From the NCBI GenBank assembly GCA_944323755.1, contig CALUTR010000001.1, forward strand, positions 248,001 through 312,000: a stretch of DNA of 64,000 nucleotides. Reading direction: 5' to 3'. The notes below the pieces were generated by a model, which was given only the letters and a program-made list of their open reading frames with translations, was not told the origin of the DNA and made no database searches. Below, piece by piece: positions 1 through 8,846 of this stretch; the stretch's first letter is position 1, and each line of letters starts with the position of its first letter. The translations under genes and the position numbers were made by a program. This DNA comes from an uncultured Helicobacteraceae bacterium (GTDB lineage Bacteria > Campylobacterota > Campylobacteria > Campylobacterales > Helicobacteraceae).

Positions 1-851
1 CCTATATCTGTTTTAAGTCCTGGGTAATACACCTTTTTTACTGCTTTATGTGTACTTAAAAATGAAGCAATTTCCATAGCATTTTCGCAGTGGCGCTGCA
101 TTCTAAGGCCTAGTGTTTTTATCCCACGAATAAGCAAAAAGCTATCAAATGGTGCAAGCACGCCACCAATGCTATTTTGCAAAAATCCAATTTTTTGGGC
201 TAGCTCATCATTATTTAGCGCTACAAGCCCCGCTACTAAGTCGCTATGCCCACCAAGGTATTTTGTCGCGGAATGCACAACTATATCTATCCCAAAGCTT
301 AGTGGATTTTGAAGATAGGGCGTCATAAAGGTGTTATCCACAATACTTAAGATATTTTTAGATTTAGCAATTTTTGCTACTTTCTCTAGTGAAGTAACGC
401 TCATTAGAGGATTTGCAGGTGTTTCAAGTAAAAGCGCTTTAACATCGCTTGTAATGCTAGATTCTAAAAGGGTGCTATCACGCATATCTACGATAGCATA
501 GGATATATTGAAGTTTGAAAATACTTTATCGATTATGCGAAAAGTCCCGCCATAGACATTATCTGATATGAGAATCTTATCGCCGCTTTTAAGTAGGCTT
601 AGTACAGTGCCAATAGCTGCCATACCAGAAGCAAAGGCAAAGCCATATTTAGCACCTTCAATCTCTGCAATGAGGCTTTCAATCCCATCGCGAGTAGGAT
701 TTTTGGTGCGAGAATATTCATAGCCTTTATGTTCTCCTAGTGCGCTTTGTGCATATGTGGAGGTTTGATAGATTGGGGTATTTACCGCGCCTGTTTTAGA
801 ATCTGTAGTAAGTCCGCCGTGTATTAGGGTTGTATCAAGTGTGCTTTTCAT
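1..851 (-). CDS. Trans-sulfuration PLP enzyme (cystathionine gamma-synthase/lyase family), 3' end outside window
   Basis: The first 283 codons of a pyridoxal-phosphate enzyme of the Cys/Met metabolism family are present; the C-terminus lies beyond base 1. Visible family signatures are the N-terminal THIxGG-like stretch (TLIHGGL), the YSRTxNPTRxxIE segment, the FASGMAAI cofactor region and the SATKYLGGHSD segment with the lysine that forms the internal aldimine. The start is the ATG at 849-851, preceded by AAGGAAAC. Enzymes of this family make or break cystathionine, or use O-acetyl- or O-succinyl-homoserine. The exact substrate cannot be told from the sequence, so metB, metC, metZ or mccB-type roles all remain open. 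Confidence 0.85.
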   Translation of the reverse strand, partial: MKSTLDTTLIHGGLTTDSKTGAVNTPIYQTSTYAQSALGEHKGYEYSRTKNPTRDGIESLIAEIEGAKYGFAFASGMAAIGTVLSLLKSGDKILISDNVYGGTFRIIDKVFSNFNISYAIVDMRDSTLLESSITSDVKALLLETPANPLMSVTSLEKVAKIAKSKNILSIVDNTFMTPYLQNPLSFGIDIVVHSATKYLGGHSDLVAGLVALNNDELAQKIGFLQNSIGGVLAPFDSFLLIRGIKTLGLRMQRHCENAMEIASFLSTHKAVKKVYYPGLKTDI

Positions 852-926
852 AATGTTTCCTTAAAAATAATCTTGCAATGGTTGCATTATATCGTAAGAA
901 AATCTTTGTGATGATTTATTATTAAG

Positions 927-1490
927 CTATGAATTAATCTGATATTTTATTACACTCCACTCTCTTGCTAAATCATCAAGTCTATATCGAGCGTTTGCGC
1001 TGCTAGTGGATGGTAGGGTAAAGACTGGTAAATTTAAAATAGTGCTATTTTTAGCTCCATTAGTTTTGTAGTTAGAGCAAAGTGTATCAAATGATTTTCT
1101 AGCAAGCTTGCCATTGCAAAAAATCGCTTGAATTTGACTTTTACAAACAATCTCTGCAATATTATTAAAGCTTAGAATCTCTAAATTTGTATCGCTTGAG
1201 TTATTTGCTTTTCTCTTGCATGTTTGTACGCAATCCCAAAGTGCGATATGGTGTGTTAGTAAAAAATTTCTCTGAATTTCTATAATCTCTTTATTTTTTA
1301 AATACTTATCTTTTGAAGTTGGCACGGCACAATCAAATACAAGAGCTAAAACGCTCCAAAAGCGGTTATTAGAATTCCCATAATAAAAGCCAAAAGATTC
1401 TGAAGCAAAGGAGGGAAAAGAACCTAAAATCAGCACCATAGATTCTGCATTATACACAGGGTTAAAGGAGTGTTGGCAAATATCTATCAT
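927..1490 (-). CDS. Uracil/hypoxanthine-DNA glycosylase superfamily protein
   Basis: A 187-residue protein of the uracil-DNA glycosylase superfamily, closest by eye to DNA-deoxyinosine (hypoxanthine) glycosylases. The N-terminal GSFPS motif (about residue 23) followed by FYYGNSNNRFWSVL is the base-flipping and active-site segment. LPSTSSANA near the C-terminus is the LPS/SPxxA-type second motif. Such enzymes remove deaminated bases from DNA in the cytoplasm and start base-excision repair. The ATG overlaps the stop of the upstream adenylyltransferase gene as ATGA, so the two are translationally coupled. The substrate (uracil or hypoxanthine) is inferred from the motif style only. Confidence 0.8.
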   Translation of the reverse strand: MIDICQHSFNPVYNAESMVLILGSFPSFASESFGFYYGNSNNRFWSVLALVFDCAVPTSKDKYLKNKEIIEIQRNFLLTHHIALWDCVQTCKRKANNSSDTNLEILSFNNIAEIVCKSQIQAIFCNGKLARKSFDTLCSNYKTNGAKNSTILNLPVFTLPSTSSANARYRLDDLAREWSVIKYQINS

Positions 1491-2353
1491 TTATAAAACC
1501 TATATTTATACAAATTTTTATATGGATTTTTATAGTCACTTTTCTTGCATATATATTTTACACTTTTATTAAAAAGCTCTTCTAATGCTATAGTGGATTT
1601 TGCTATGTGCTTTAGGCTATGAGTGTGATAGCTACCTCTTATAATCTTTGCTTCTTTTTTAGATAGATAGTGCAAAATATATGTATTTTCCTTGCCAAGC
1701 CAAAGATCAAATCCCTGCTTTAAACCCACTTTAAAGCTAAGCATAACAAATAACGCCTTACGCATAGAATCTAAAAGATGATTTGCTAAGATAAATTGCC
1801 TTTTTAAAAGGGCTTTTTGCACATTGCTAAGTGTGAAATAAAACTCATTACATACATCATCAAAGCATTTTTGGCTTAAATGCGTTATGCTAAAAGGAGT
1901 TTGTGAAATAGTGTGTGCAAAGAGATTATCTTTATCTACAAGCACCTTGCTTAGTGGCTCTAGCTCATAATAAGCATTCAAATCCTGTAAAGGAATGATT
2001 TTTAGATCAAGTCTCACCCCATTTGCAAAAAGCATTAAAAAACTCACCCAATTTTGTGGTAAATCAGGTTTATAAAACTCCATAGATTCTGGAAGTTGAG
2101 AGAAGATAAGCCTCCCAAAATGCTTACTTGTAAAGTCTAAAATCTTACTTGGGATTTTTGCACTTTTAATATCGCTTTGTGAAGAAATCTCTAAAAATTC
2201 GTGCATAGAATCTAGAGGCACAAAAAATGAAATATCATAATCTTGGTATTTGTCTTTTTTGGCTTTGGGATTGACCCTTGAGCCTTCAAGTGTGGCAATA
2301 GTGATTGCTTTATGCTTTATTGCGAAGTTTTTTATAGCTTTTATTATTTTCAT
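1487..2353 (-). CDS. Aminoglycoside 6-adenylyltransferase-like nucleotidyltransferase
   Basis: A 288-residue nucleotidyltransferase of the streptomycin/aminoglycoside 6-adenylyltransferase (ANT(6), AadE) family. The EGSRVNP segment near residue 23 followed by DYDISFFV is the GSx10DxD-type metal- and nucleotide-binding motif. FANGVRLDLKI further on supplies the third acidic residue. The length matches the usual 280-300 residues. Acquired members modify streptomycin, but chromosomal homologues are common and often have no proven substrate, so resistance is not implied. It overlaps the downstream glycosylase gene by four bases. Base composition is not visibly foreign compared with its neighbours. 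Confidence 0.8.
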   Translation of the reverse strand: MKIIKAIKNFAIKHKAITIATLEGSRVNPKAKKDKYQDYDISFFVPLDSMHEFLEISSQSDIKSAKIPSKILDFTSKHFGRLIFSQLPESMEFYKPDLPQNWVSFLMLFANGVRLDLKIIPLQDLNAYYELEPLSKVLVDKDNLFAHTISQTPFSITHLSQKCFDDVCNEFYFTLSNVQKALLKRQFILANHLLDSMRKALFVMLSFKVGLKQGFDLWLGKENTYILHYLSKKEAKIIRGSYHTHSLKHIAKSTIALEELFNKSVKYICKKSDYKNPYKNLYKYRFYK

Positions 2354-2524
2354 ATGTTTTCCTCTTATTATATTGCAGCTTAAGGAGATTATAGATTTGT
2401 TTCACTATTTTACCGCTATTTTTAAGTGATATGTAGAGGTGTATTGCAAGATTATTGATGTAAAATAAAAGATTTCTATCGTGTTAAAAATTTGTATCAT
2501 TCCTTTAAAAACCAAAGGAGAACA

Positions 2525-3527
2525 ATGAGGATAGCAATCATTAGACTATCTGCTTTTGGAGATGTGGTGATTTCTTCAAAGCTTATAGCAGGGATTAAAA
2601 TGCTTGATAAAAGCAATACCATAGATTTTTTCATTGATGAGAGATTTAGTGGTATTATTAAAGATTCTCCTTATATTAACACAATTCATTCGCTTAATTT
2701 TAAAAAGTTACTAAAAAGTCCAAAAGGTATTATACAAATTAGAAAATACTGCAAAAATTGTGGGAAATTTGATGTGGTTATCGATATGCAAGGGCTTTTA
2801 AAGTCCGCATTAGTAGGGAAATTTTTGCAAAGTGATAGTTTTGTAGGATTTTCTTATAAAAGTGCTAGAGAAGGTTTGGCGAGTTTGTTTTATACACATA
2901 GAATAAAAATCGCTTATGATGAAAATATCCTAAAGAGAAATTATGTAGTTTTGTATGATTTTTTTAACAAAAAACCTGAATTTAGCGAAATAATCAAAGT
3001 AAAAACATTAGGCATAGATGAAGAAAAAATCCCAGCAATTTTAAAGACAATAATAAAAGAAGAAAAAAGTTTAAAAATACTTTTTGTCTTAGAAGCGTCC
3101 ATAAAACAAAAAAATGTATCCTGCGGAAAAATACGCAAAATTAGCCAGTATGATAAATGAGAAACACAAAATTTGCGTTTATGTTGTCTTTAATGATTAT
3201 GAAAATATAGCAGATGAGTTTTTAAAGCTTTTAGAAAATAAGAATATCAATGCACAGAAACTACCAAGACTTAATTTCAATGAGCTTAAATTCGTACTTG
3301 GCAATATGGACTTAGTCATAGGTCCTGACACAGGCTTAACACACCTTGCTTGGGCGTTAAATACTAAAACTATTACACTTTATGGTAATGCACAAAAAAG
3401 TAGTGGTAAAAATATGAGCGAAACGAAGCTAGAAAGGGTTCTGCTTGGAAATGCTTATGTTGTATCTCAAAGTAATGATTTTGAGATAAAAAGCATAAAC
3501 CCAAATGAGATTTATAACAAAATTTGA
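2525..3527 (+). pseudogene. waaC: LPS heptosyltransferase I (WaaC-like, GT9), frameshifted at a 7-A tract
   Basis: This gene encodes a family-9 glycosyltransferase that adds the first heptose to Kdo of the lipopolysaccharide inner core at the inner membrane. The start ATG at 2525 follows AAAGGAG; the N-terminus RLSAFGDVV and the FDVVIDMQG and SAREGLASLF segments are typical of WaaC. The frame breaks at seven As (3108-3114). With six As the protein reads continuously from SIKQK into MYPAEKYAKLAS and ends at 3527 after the family motif VIGPDTGLTHLAWAL. It is the only lesion in an otherwise complete gene of about 333 codons. It may be a phase-variable OFF state, a recent pseudogene, or a sequencing error. 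Confidence 0.85.
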
Positions 3528-3537
3528 ATTTCTCCTC

Positions 3538-3568
3538 TTGACTGATAGCTGCTCTCATTTTTTATAAT
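3538..3568 (+). promoter_or_regulatory. MerR-type promoter (19-bp spacer) of hydrolase-cupin operon
   Basis: TTGACT at 3538-3543 and TATAAT at 3563-3568 are separated by exactly 19 bases, two more than the usual 17. The spacer carries a dyad-like core (TAGCTGCTCTC). The same layout and partly the same letters recur at 9369 and 13476. An over-long 19-bp spacer with a central dyad is the known hallmark of promoters that MerR-family activators remodel; binding by the local MerR protein is inferred. Confidence 0.75.
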
Positions 3569-3596
3569 TGCAAAATCTTTTATTTAAGGAGATTTT

Positions 3597-4616
3597 ATGA
3601 AGAACAAAATTTTTAAATTATTTTTTGCAATTTTATTTTTTGGAAGTATGAGTGTGCTAGAGGCAAACACTTGGGATAAGGTTTTTGCTAAAAGCGATAA
3701 AGTAAGCGTGCAAAAAGTTAGCTTTAAAAATCGCTATGGCATTACTTTGGTTGGAGATTTGTATATCCCAAAAAACGCAGATTCTAAAAAGCTTAGTGCT
3801 ATTGCTATTAGTGGTCCTTTTGGTGCAGTAAAAGAACAAGCTTCAGGCTTTTATGCGCAAACTTTAGCTGAATTTGGCTTTATCACTCTAGCTTTTGATC
3901 CTTCATTTACTGGCGAAAGTAGCGGGGAGCCAAGAAATGTAGCAAGTCCTGATATAAATACAGAAGATTTTAGCGCGGCAATTGATTTTCTAAGTAATCA
4001 CGAAAAAGTAGATCCTAATAAAATAGGCGTTTTGGGCATTTGTGGTTTTGGTGGTTTTGCGCTAAATGTAGGATCTATGGATACAAGGATAAAAGCCATT
4101 GTAGCTTCTACTATGTATGATATGAGTAGAGTTAATGCCTATGGATACAATGATAGCCTAGATAAACAAGCAAGATACGAGCTAAAGAAAAAGCTAAATG
4201 AAATTCGCACAAAAGATTTTAAAAATGGTGCTTTTAACATGTCAGCTCCATTGCCGGATAAACTTAGTGGAAATGAACCAAAGTTTGTAAAAGAATATTG
4301 GGAATACTACAAGACTAAAAGAGGCTTTCATCAAAGATCGATTAATTCAAATGGTGCATGGAATACCACCTCATCGCTTGGATTTATCAACGCTCCTATT
4401 CTTAAATTTAGCGATGAAATAAATTCAGCAGTGCTCCTTATTCACGGAGAAAACGCACATAGTAGGTATTTTAGCGAAGATGCTTTTAAAAATCTAAAAG
4501 GCGATAATAAAGAGCTTTTTATAGTAAAAAATGCTAACCATGTGGATTTGTATGATAATATTGAAAAAATCCCTTTTAGTAAAATTGCGCAATTTTTTAA
4601 AGCGAATTTAAAATAA
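3597..4616 (+). CDS. Secreted alpha/beta hydrolase, dienelactone-hydrolase-like
   Basis: A 339-residue exported alpha/beta hydrolase. The N-terminus has a signal peptide (KNKIFKLFFAILFFGSM, cleavage probably near EAN). The nucleophile elbow reads GICGFGG at about residue 149, so the expected nucleophile is cysteine (G-x-C-x-G) as in dienelactone hydrolases rather than serine. A C-terminal NANHVDLYD segment would supply the catalytic histidine. SD sequence AAGGAG precedes the ATG. It is the first gene of an operon with a cupin, a broken small secreted protein and a MerR regulator, driven by a MerR-type promoter. The substrate is unknown; hydrolysis of an ester or lactone in the periplasm is the family expectation. 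Confidence 0.8.
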   Translation: MKNKIFKLFFAILFFGSMSVLEANTWDKVFAKSDKVSVQKVSFKNRYGITLVGDLYIPKNADSKKLSAIAISGPFGAVKEQASGFYAQTLAEFGFITLAFDPSFTGESSGEPRNVASPDINTEDFSAAIDFLSNHEKVDPNKIGVLGICGFGGFALNVGSMDTRIKAIVASTMYDMSRVNAYGYNDSLDKQARYELKKKLNEIRTKDFKNGAFNMSAPLPDKLSGNEPKFVKEYWEYYKTKRGFHQRSINSNGAWNTTSSLGFINAPILKFSDEINSAVLLIHGENAHSRYFSEDAFKNLKGDNKELFIVKNANHVDLYDNIEKIPFSKIAQFFKANLK

Positions 4617-4625
4617 GGAAAGAGA

Positions 4626-5117
4626 ATGAAAAAGTTTTTATGTCTATTAATGCTTAGCGGGACTTTTGCCCTTGCTAGTGTAGGAGAAAATATGCAGATA
4701 ATAGAAAAGGCAGGAACTCACGGAAGCTTTAAGGGAGATGCTAAAATCTTTAGCGGCGAAGTTAAAGTAGAAATGATGTTTAAGGCAAACGAGTGGAGGG
4801 ATTTTAGCGGGGGATTAGTGGAATTTAGCAAAGGTGCTAGAAGTGCGTGGCATACTCACCCTAAAGGACAAACGCTAATCGTAACAGAAGGCGAAATCAT
4901 CACAAAAGCAGAAGGACAAAAAGCCCTAATTACTAAAAAAGGCGATGTGATAAGTTGTCCTGTGGGAGTGAAGCATTTTCACGGAGCAAGCAATACAAGT
5001 GCTGGAGCACATATCGCACTTACAAGTGAAATCAATGGCAAAAATGTAGAGTGGTTAGAATTAGTCAGTGATGAAGAATATAAGAATGCACTAAAAGAGG
5101 CAAGAGAGCAAGAGTGA
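4626..5117 (+). CDS. Secreted cupin-domain protein
   Basis: A 163-residue protein with a signal peptide (KKFLCLLMLSGTFALA) and a single cupin barrel. The metal-binding first cupin motif is seen as WHTHPKGQTLIVTEGE (two His and one Glu ligand, about residues 78-95). The second motif has CPVGVKHFHGA with a further His. Similar proteins occur beside carboxymuconolactone-decarboxylase-like and dienelactone-hydrolase-like genes in Campylobacterota and other proteobacteria, in agreement with the local content. It begins 9 bases after the hydrolase and its stop overlaps the GTG of the next, broken gene. Substrate unknown; redox or quinone/aldehyde chemistry is an inference from context. Confidence 0.85.
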   Translation: MKKFLCLLMLSGTFALASVGENMQIIEKAGTHGSFKGDAKIFSGEVKVEMMFKANEWRDFSGGLVEFSKGARSAWHTHPKGQTLIVTEGEIITKAEGQKALITKKGDVISCPVGVKHFHGASNTSAGAHIALTSEINGKNVEWLELVSDEEYKNALKEAREQE

Positions 5118-5320
5118 AGCTAGTAAGAGGCTTAGTTTTAGCGTGTGTTTTAGGAGTGTAAGCGCATAAGAATTTATATCAATTAATATCAAAAGATGTT
5201 TTGCTTATGAAGGCAAGTGCATTGTACGCGGATATGAAATACTTGGAGCCTTTGGTTTTTGAAAGCATTTATGATAAAAATATAAAAGATTTGCAAGAGA
5301 TTTTTATAAAAAGACTGTAA
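5114..5320 (+). pseudogene. Small secreted protein gene interrupted by an in-frame TAA
   Basis: A GTG at 5114 overlaps the cupin stop codon and opens a frame that starts like a signal peptide (KLVRGLVLACVLGV). It meets TAA at 5159-5161 and then continues in the same frame for 52 codons (AHKNLYQLISKD ... DIKDLQ-like, ending KRL at 5320). Restoring that codon gives a 68-residue exported protein. The uninterrupted frame on both sides of one stop, exact coupling to the cupin and the sensible signal sequence all argue for a real, recently disabled gene. I do not recognise the family. Confidence 0.55.
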
Positions 5321-5341
5321 GAATGATAATAAGGAGAGACA

Positions 5342-5746
5342 ATGGCTTATACGATTATTGAGGTGGAGAAAAAGACAAATATAAGTTCTCATACACTTAG
5401 ATTCTGGGCAAAAAAGGGGCTTTTCCCATTTATCCAAAGGGATAAAAATGGTGTAAAGTATTTTAGCAATAAAGATATAGGTTGGGTTGAGTGGGTGGCG
5501 TGTCTGCGCTCTACAGGGATGAGTTTGGAGGATATAAAAGAATATGTTTATTTATTTCCAAAAGGAATTAAGACTGCCCCAAGACGCAGAGAGTTATTAG
5601 AAAAACAATACAATAAAATCAAAGAAGATATGCAAAATTTGCAAAAAGTGCAAGAAAAGCTAAAATACAAGCTAGATCTTTATAGTGAGATGATAGAGAC
5701 TGGTGTCGATTTTCTAAATCCAAATAGTAAAGATTATAGAAGGTAA
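5342..5746 (+). CDS. MerR-family transcriptional regulator (AdhR/NmlR-like)
   Basis: A 134-residue MerR regulator. Residues 1-70 form the winged helix (TIIEVEKKTNISSHTLRFWAKKGLFPF, then NGVKYFSNKDI). Residues 75-120 are the coiled-coil dimer helix, and there is almost no C-terminal effector domain. The ACLRSTGMSLEDI segment matches AdhR/NmlR-type regulators, in which the cysteine before LRxTGM senses thiol-reactive aldehydes or electrophiles. It is the last gene of the hydrolase-cupin operon, so it probably activates its own transcription through the 19-bp-spacer promoter at 3538, and probably also those at 9369 and 13476. A broken paralogue lies at 13024. The inducer is inferred. Confidence 0.88.
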   Translation: MAYTIIEVEKKTNISSHTLRFWAKKGLFPFIQRDKNGVKYFSNKDIGWVEWVACLRSTGMSLEDIKEYVYLFPKGIKTAPRRRELLEKQYNKIKEDMQNLQKVQEKLKYKLDLYSEMIETGVDFLNPNSKDYRR

Positions 5747-5779
5747 AGTCTTTTATGAATCTATAAAGCAAAATTGAAA

Positions 5780-6097
5780 CTAGCTAAGTAGTTTTAATCC
5801 CACACTTGAAGTAATAATAAGAAAGATAAAAAATAGCTTTAAAAACGACTTAGATTCTTTAAAAAATAAAATCCCAATTGCTACACCACCACTTGCACCA
5901 ATACCTGTCCATATCGCATAAGCTGTCCCCATAGGAATCTCACGCATAGCAAGGCTTAAAAACCCAAAGCTAAGCATAAACTGAAACGCAATAGCAAGCA
6001 AGAATATTTTACGCTTTGTTAGCACAAATTGCTTCATCACAAATACACCTACAATCTCCATACACCCAGCCAAAAATAAATATATCCATGAAAGCAT
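5780..6097 (-). CDS. Small multidrug resistance (SMR) family transporter subunit 1
   Basis: A 105-residue, four-helix inner-membrane protein of the SMR (EmrE/SugE) superfamily. The conserved membrane glutamate is in LAGCMEIVGVFVMK at residue 14. The GTAYAIWTGIGASGGVAIGILFFKE segment is the SMR signature of helices 2-4. Members use the proton gradient to export cations such as quaternary ammonium or guanidinium compounds. A second SMR gene at 6464 lies in the same direction, which suggests a paired, heteromeric pump such as YkkCD or EbrAB. Its ATG overlaps the stop of the TfoX-like gene by one base (TAATG), so it is co-translated. Substrate unknown. Confidence 0.9.
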   Translation of the reverse strand: MLSWIYLFLAGCMEIVGVFVMKQFVLTKRKIFLLAIAFQFMLSFGFLSLAMREIPMGTAYAIWTGIGASGGVAIGILFFKESKSFLKLFFIFLIITSSVGLKLLS

Positions 6098-6432
6098 TAT
6101 TTTTTTCTTCTTTTTTTGGATTGAGGCGCGTTATTGGCAATGTGTTTTATGAGATTTACCACAAACTCACTATTTTCGATTTCATTGACAAGTATCCATT
6201 TATTGTTATTGCCTTTATATGGCTGCTCGTAAGTTGGTGTGATGTGATGTAAGTCGTAGTATGTTTGATTGTGCTCTGTTGGTTTCACAAAAAGCCTATC
6301 ATCAAGCACCCAAGCACATATATAGCCCTTATAATATATCACATACTCACCCATCATATAACGATAGCTTATATCTTCTAAGGGGGATAGTTGATCTAGC
6401 GCAAACTCTAAAAATCCTTTACTTGAAGCCAT
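6097..6432 (-). CDS. TfoX/Sxy N-terminal-domain protein
   Basis: A 111-residue protein matching the TfoX N-terminal domain: RYMMGEYVIYYKGYICAWVLDDRLFVKPT is the family core, and the C-terminus ends in a basic tail (SKKRRKK). TfoX/Sxy proteins regulate competence in gamma-proteobacteria, but stand-alone N-terminal-domain proteins like this are widespread and mostly of unknown role. It sits between two SMR genes on the same strand, 31 bases after the second SMR gene and overlapping the start of the first. That placement argues for one transcript. I would not infer a competence role here. Confidence 0.8.
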   Translation of the reverse strand: MASSKGFLEFALDQLSPLEDISYRYMMGEYVIYYKGYICAWVLDDRLFVKPTEHNQTYYDLHHITPTYEQPYKGNNNKWILVNEIENSEFVVNLIKHIANNAPQSKKRRKK

Positions 6433-6463
6433 TTGTTTCCTTATTAGATTCCATTACATAGAT

Positions 6464-6865
6464 TTAAGTATTTTGATTATTTTTAGTAAGTTCATCAAGC
6501 CCCAGATCGTGGGAGAATTCCTCTATCATTTCTTTATCACCTTCTTTGCTTATAAGCTTTAGCCCAATCACGCCAACAAGTAGCACACAAATAAGCCCAA
6601 CACGCCATATATCAAATCTCTCTCCAAAATATAGCATTTCAGCCATCACCACACCAGCCGTGCCAATGCCTACAAACACCGCATATGCTACGCTTACCTC
6701 CACACTCTTACACGCTGTAATCATCGCGGTAAATGAAAACATAATCCCAATGCCTGTGAGGATATAAAGCCAAAGACTATCAGCATACTTTAGCCCGCTT
6801 ACCCAAAACACTTCAACTATCCCACCAAGGATAATGAGTATAAAGCCTATATTTTTACTTTGCAT
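6464..6865 (-). CDS. Small multidrug resistance (SMR) family transporter subunit 2
   Basis: A 133-residue SMR protein with the membrane glutamate in LGGIVEVFWVSGLKYA (residue 18) and the VSVAYAVFVGIGTAGVVMAEMLYFGE signature. It is longer than the usual 105-110 residues because of an acidic cytoplasmic tail of about 25 residues (GDKEMIEEFSHDLGLDE). It is first in a three-gene leftward operon with a TfoX-like gene and the other SMR gene. In known pairs (YkkCD, EbrAB, MdtIJ) the two unequal subunits form one antiporter, and the tail may set the opposite membrane orientation. Partnership is inferred from position and unequal length. Confidence 0.88.
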   Translation of the reverse strand: MQSKNIGFILIILGGIVEVFWVSGLKYADSLWLYILTGIGIMFSFTAMITACKSVEVSVAYAVFVGIGTAGVVMAEMLYFGERFDIWRVGLICVLLVGVIGLKLISKEGDKEMIEEFSHDLGLDELTKNNQNT

Positions 6866-7051
6866 ATCTCGCCCAAGTTCTTAAATTTGCAATTTTGCAC
6901 TATGGAATATTACTTTTATTTGGATTCTAATGGAGTAACACCCCTAGTGGTTTTGGCGAAATTATAACACTAGAAGTTGCAATGTTATCCATGTTTAAGT
7001 AAAAAAAATGATAATATATTTGTTATTTTAAAATTATGCAAGGAAGCAGAT

Positions 7052-8751
7052 ATGCAGTTTGAAGCTAAAAAAGAATTTATCTTTAAACTCTTAGGAGATG
7101 ATGGGATAAGGTTTGTTATTCCAGAGTATCAAAGGGCGTATAGCTGGGATGATAATGAGTGTGAAGCACTTTGGAATGATGTGGTGAGTGTTTTTGGTGA
7201 TGAGGAAGGTATGAAAGAGTATTTTTAGGTTAGATTGTTGCATATAAAAATGAAAAGAGTGAGCTTGAAATCATTGATGGACAACAGAGAATCACAACTT
7301 TTACTTTGCTTTTTAGGGCTTTTTATGAGTGGCTGAAAAAAGAGGGTGCAAAGGAAGATTATATCAATGGCTTTGGGAAATGTATTTGGGAGTATGATTT
7401 AGATGAGGGTTTAGAGTTTAGTAAGATTCGCCTAATAAGCAAGGTAATTACAGATTCTAATAATGCAATATTAAGGGCACTTCTGCAACCAAGTATAGAT
7501 ATGGAAAGCCTTAAAAAATCAAACTCAAAATATGCTAAGAATTTCCTATTTTTTTATAGCAAAATAGAAAATATGAAAATCGATGCTACGATGCAGTATG
7601 AGAAATTTTGTAAAATGTTTTTAGCAAAGCGACTTTTTATATTGCTTGTGGTGTGTGATAGTCAAGAATCTGCGATGACTATATTTAACACGCTAAATTC
7701 AAGAGGCAAACCACTATCAAATGCAGATATACTAAAAGGTTATATTTATAAAAATAAAAAAGATTCACAAAAGCAAGAGTTTGCCAATGAATGGAAAGAG
7801 CTAGAGACAAAGATAGAATCAAGTAATAGAGTAAAGAGTTTAGATTTTTTATTTTTGCAGTATATGCATATTATTCGCGCGCAAGAGCCAGACTTTGATA
7901 CTACCACACCAAGTGTGATTAATTTTTTTACCAAAAAGGATAAAAAGGTAAATTATGGGGCACATAAAGATTGACTTTATAAAGATGAGACTATACCATT
8001 TTTAAAAATTCTTATTGATTTTTGGCTTACTCCTTCAGGCTATCTTAGTAATAAAGCTTGCAGATATATGAGAATCTTAGATATTTTCCAAAATGATTCG
8101 TGGAAATCATTTGTAAGCTGTTTGGTGTGGAAAAATAGAGAATCTATAGAAGATAAAGAGCGATTTAGTCAAGATTTTGATAAATATCTCCCAGTACTTT
8201 TAAAAAATATTACGCTTTTATTTTTAAATAATGCAGGGACTAATGACAAAACTAAGGAGCTTGTGTTTAAAATGAATGTCGCTTTGATAAAACACGATAC
8301 ATTTGAAAGCCTAAAATATAATATTCCTAATTTTGAGAATTTTTGCGAGATAGCAAGACAATTTAACGCTCAAAAGGCAAAATATCTTTTATTTCTCTAT
8401 GCTTATTTGTATAGTAATTTCAGCGATGATATAGAAAATTTTGAATTACAAGTGGAGCATATCTTACCAAAGCAATGGCAAAATGCAAATTTTAATGGTT
8501 GGGATAAGGAAACTCACGCGCAATATTTAAATCAGATTGGTAATAAAATTTTACTACCAAAGGCAAGTAACATAAAATGTCTTGAAAATTTCTTTGCTAA
8601 AAAGCAAGAAGAGTATAAAAAATGTGAGAATCTAACTGAAGTTAGAGATTTAGGGGAACGCACAAATCATAGTTGGCTACAAGAAGATATACAAAATCGA
8701 AATAGAGAAATATATCAGAGGCTAAAAAGTTTTATTGATACAAATATGTAA
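7052..8751 (+). pseudogene. DUF262/DUF1524 (GmrSD-like) restriction-type protein, disrupted
   Basis: The remains of a protein of about 565 residues with an N-terminal DUF262 domain (FVIPEYQRAYSWDDNE and, later, EIIDGQQRITTFTLLF, the ParB/Srx-like nucleotide pocket). A C-terminal DUF1524 His-Asn nuclease domain follows (QVEHILPKQW then NQIGNKILLPKASN). Such proteins act as modification-dependent restriction systems against phage DNA. The start ATG at 7052 follows AAGGAAG. The reading is broken three times: a one-base loss in the T run near 7222-7226, an in-frame TAG at 7231-7233, and TGA at 7972-7974 where tryptophan would fit. A functional product is unlikely. Confidence 0.85.
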
Positions 8752-8846
8752 ATCTTAATATAGAAGATATTTTTATATTTTAGCATAGAATCTCGCTTGC
8801 TGTATTTGTCTTAGCTGTGCTAATTGTAATTTCAGATAGAGACTTT

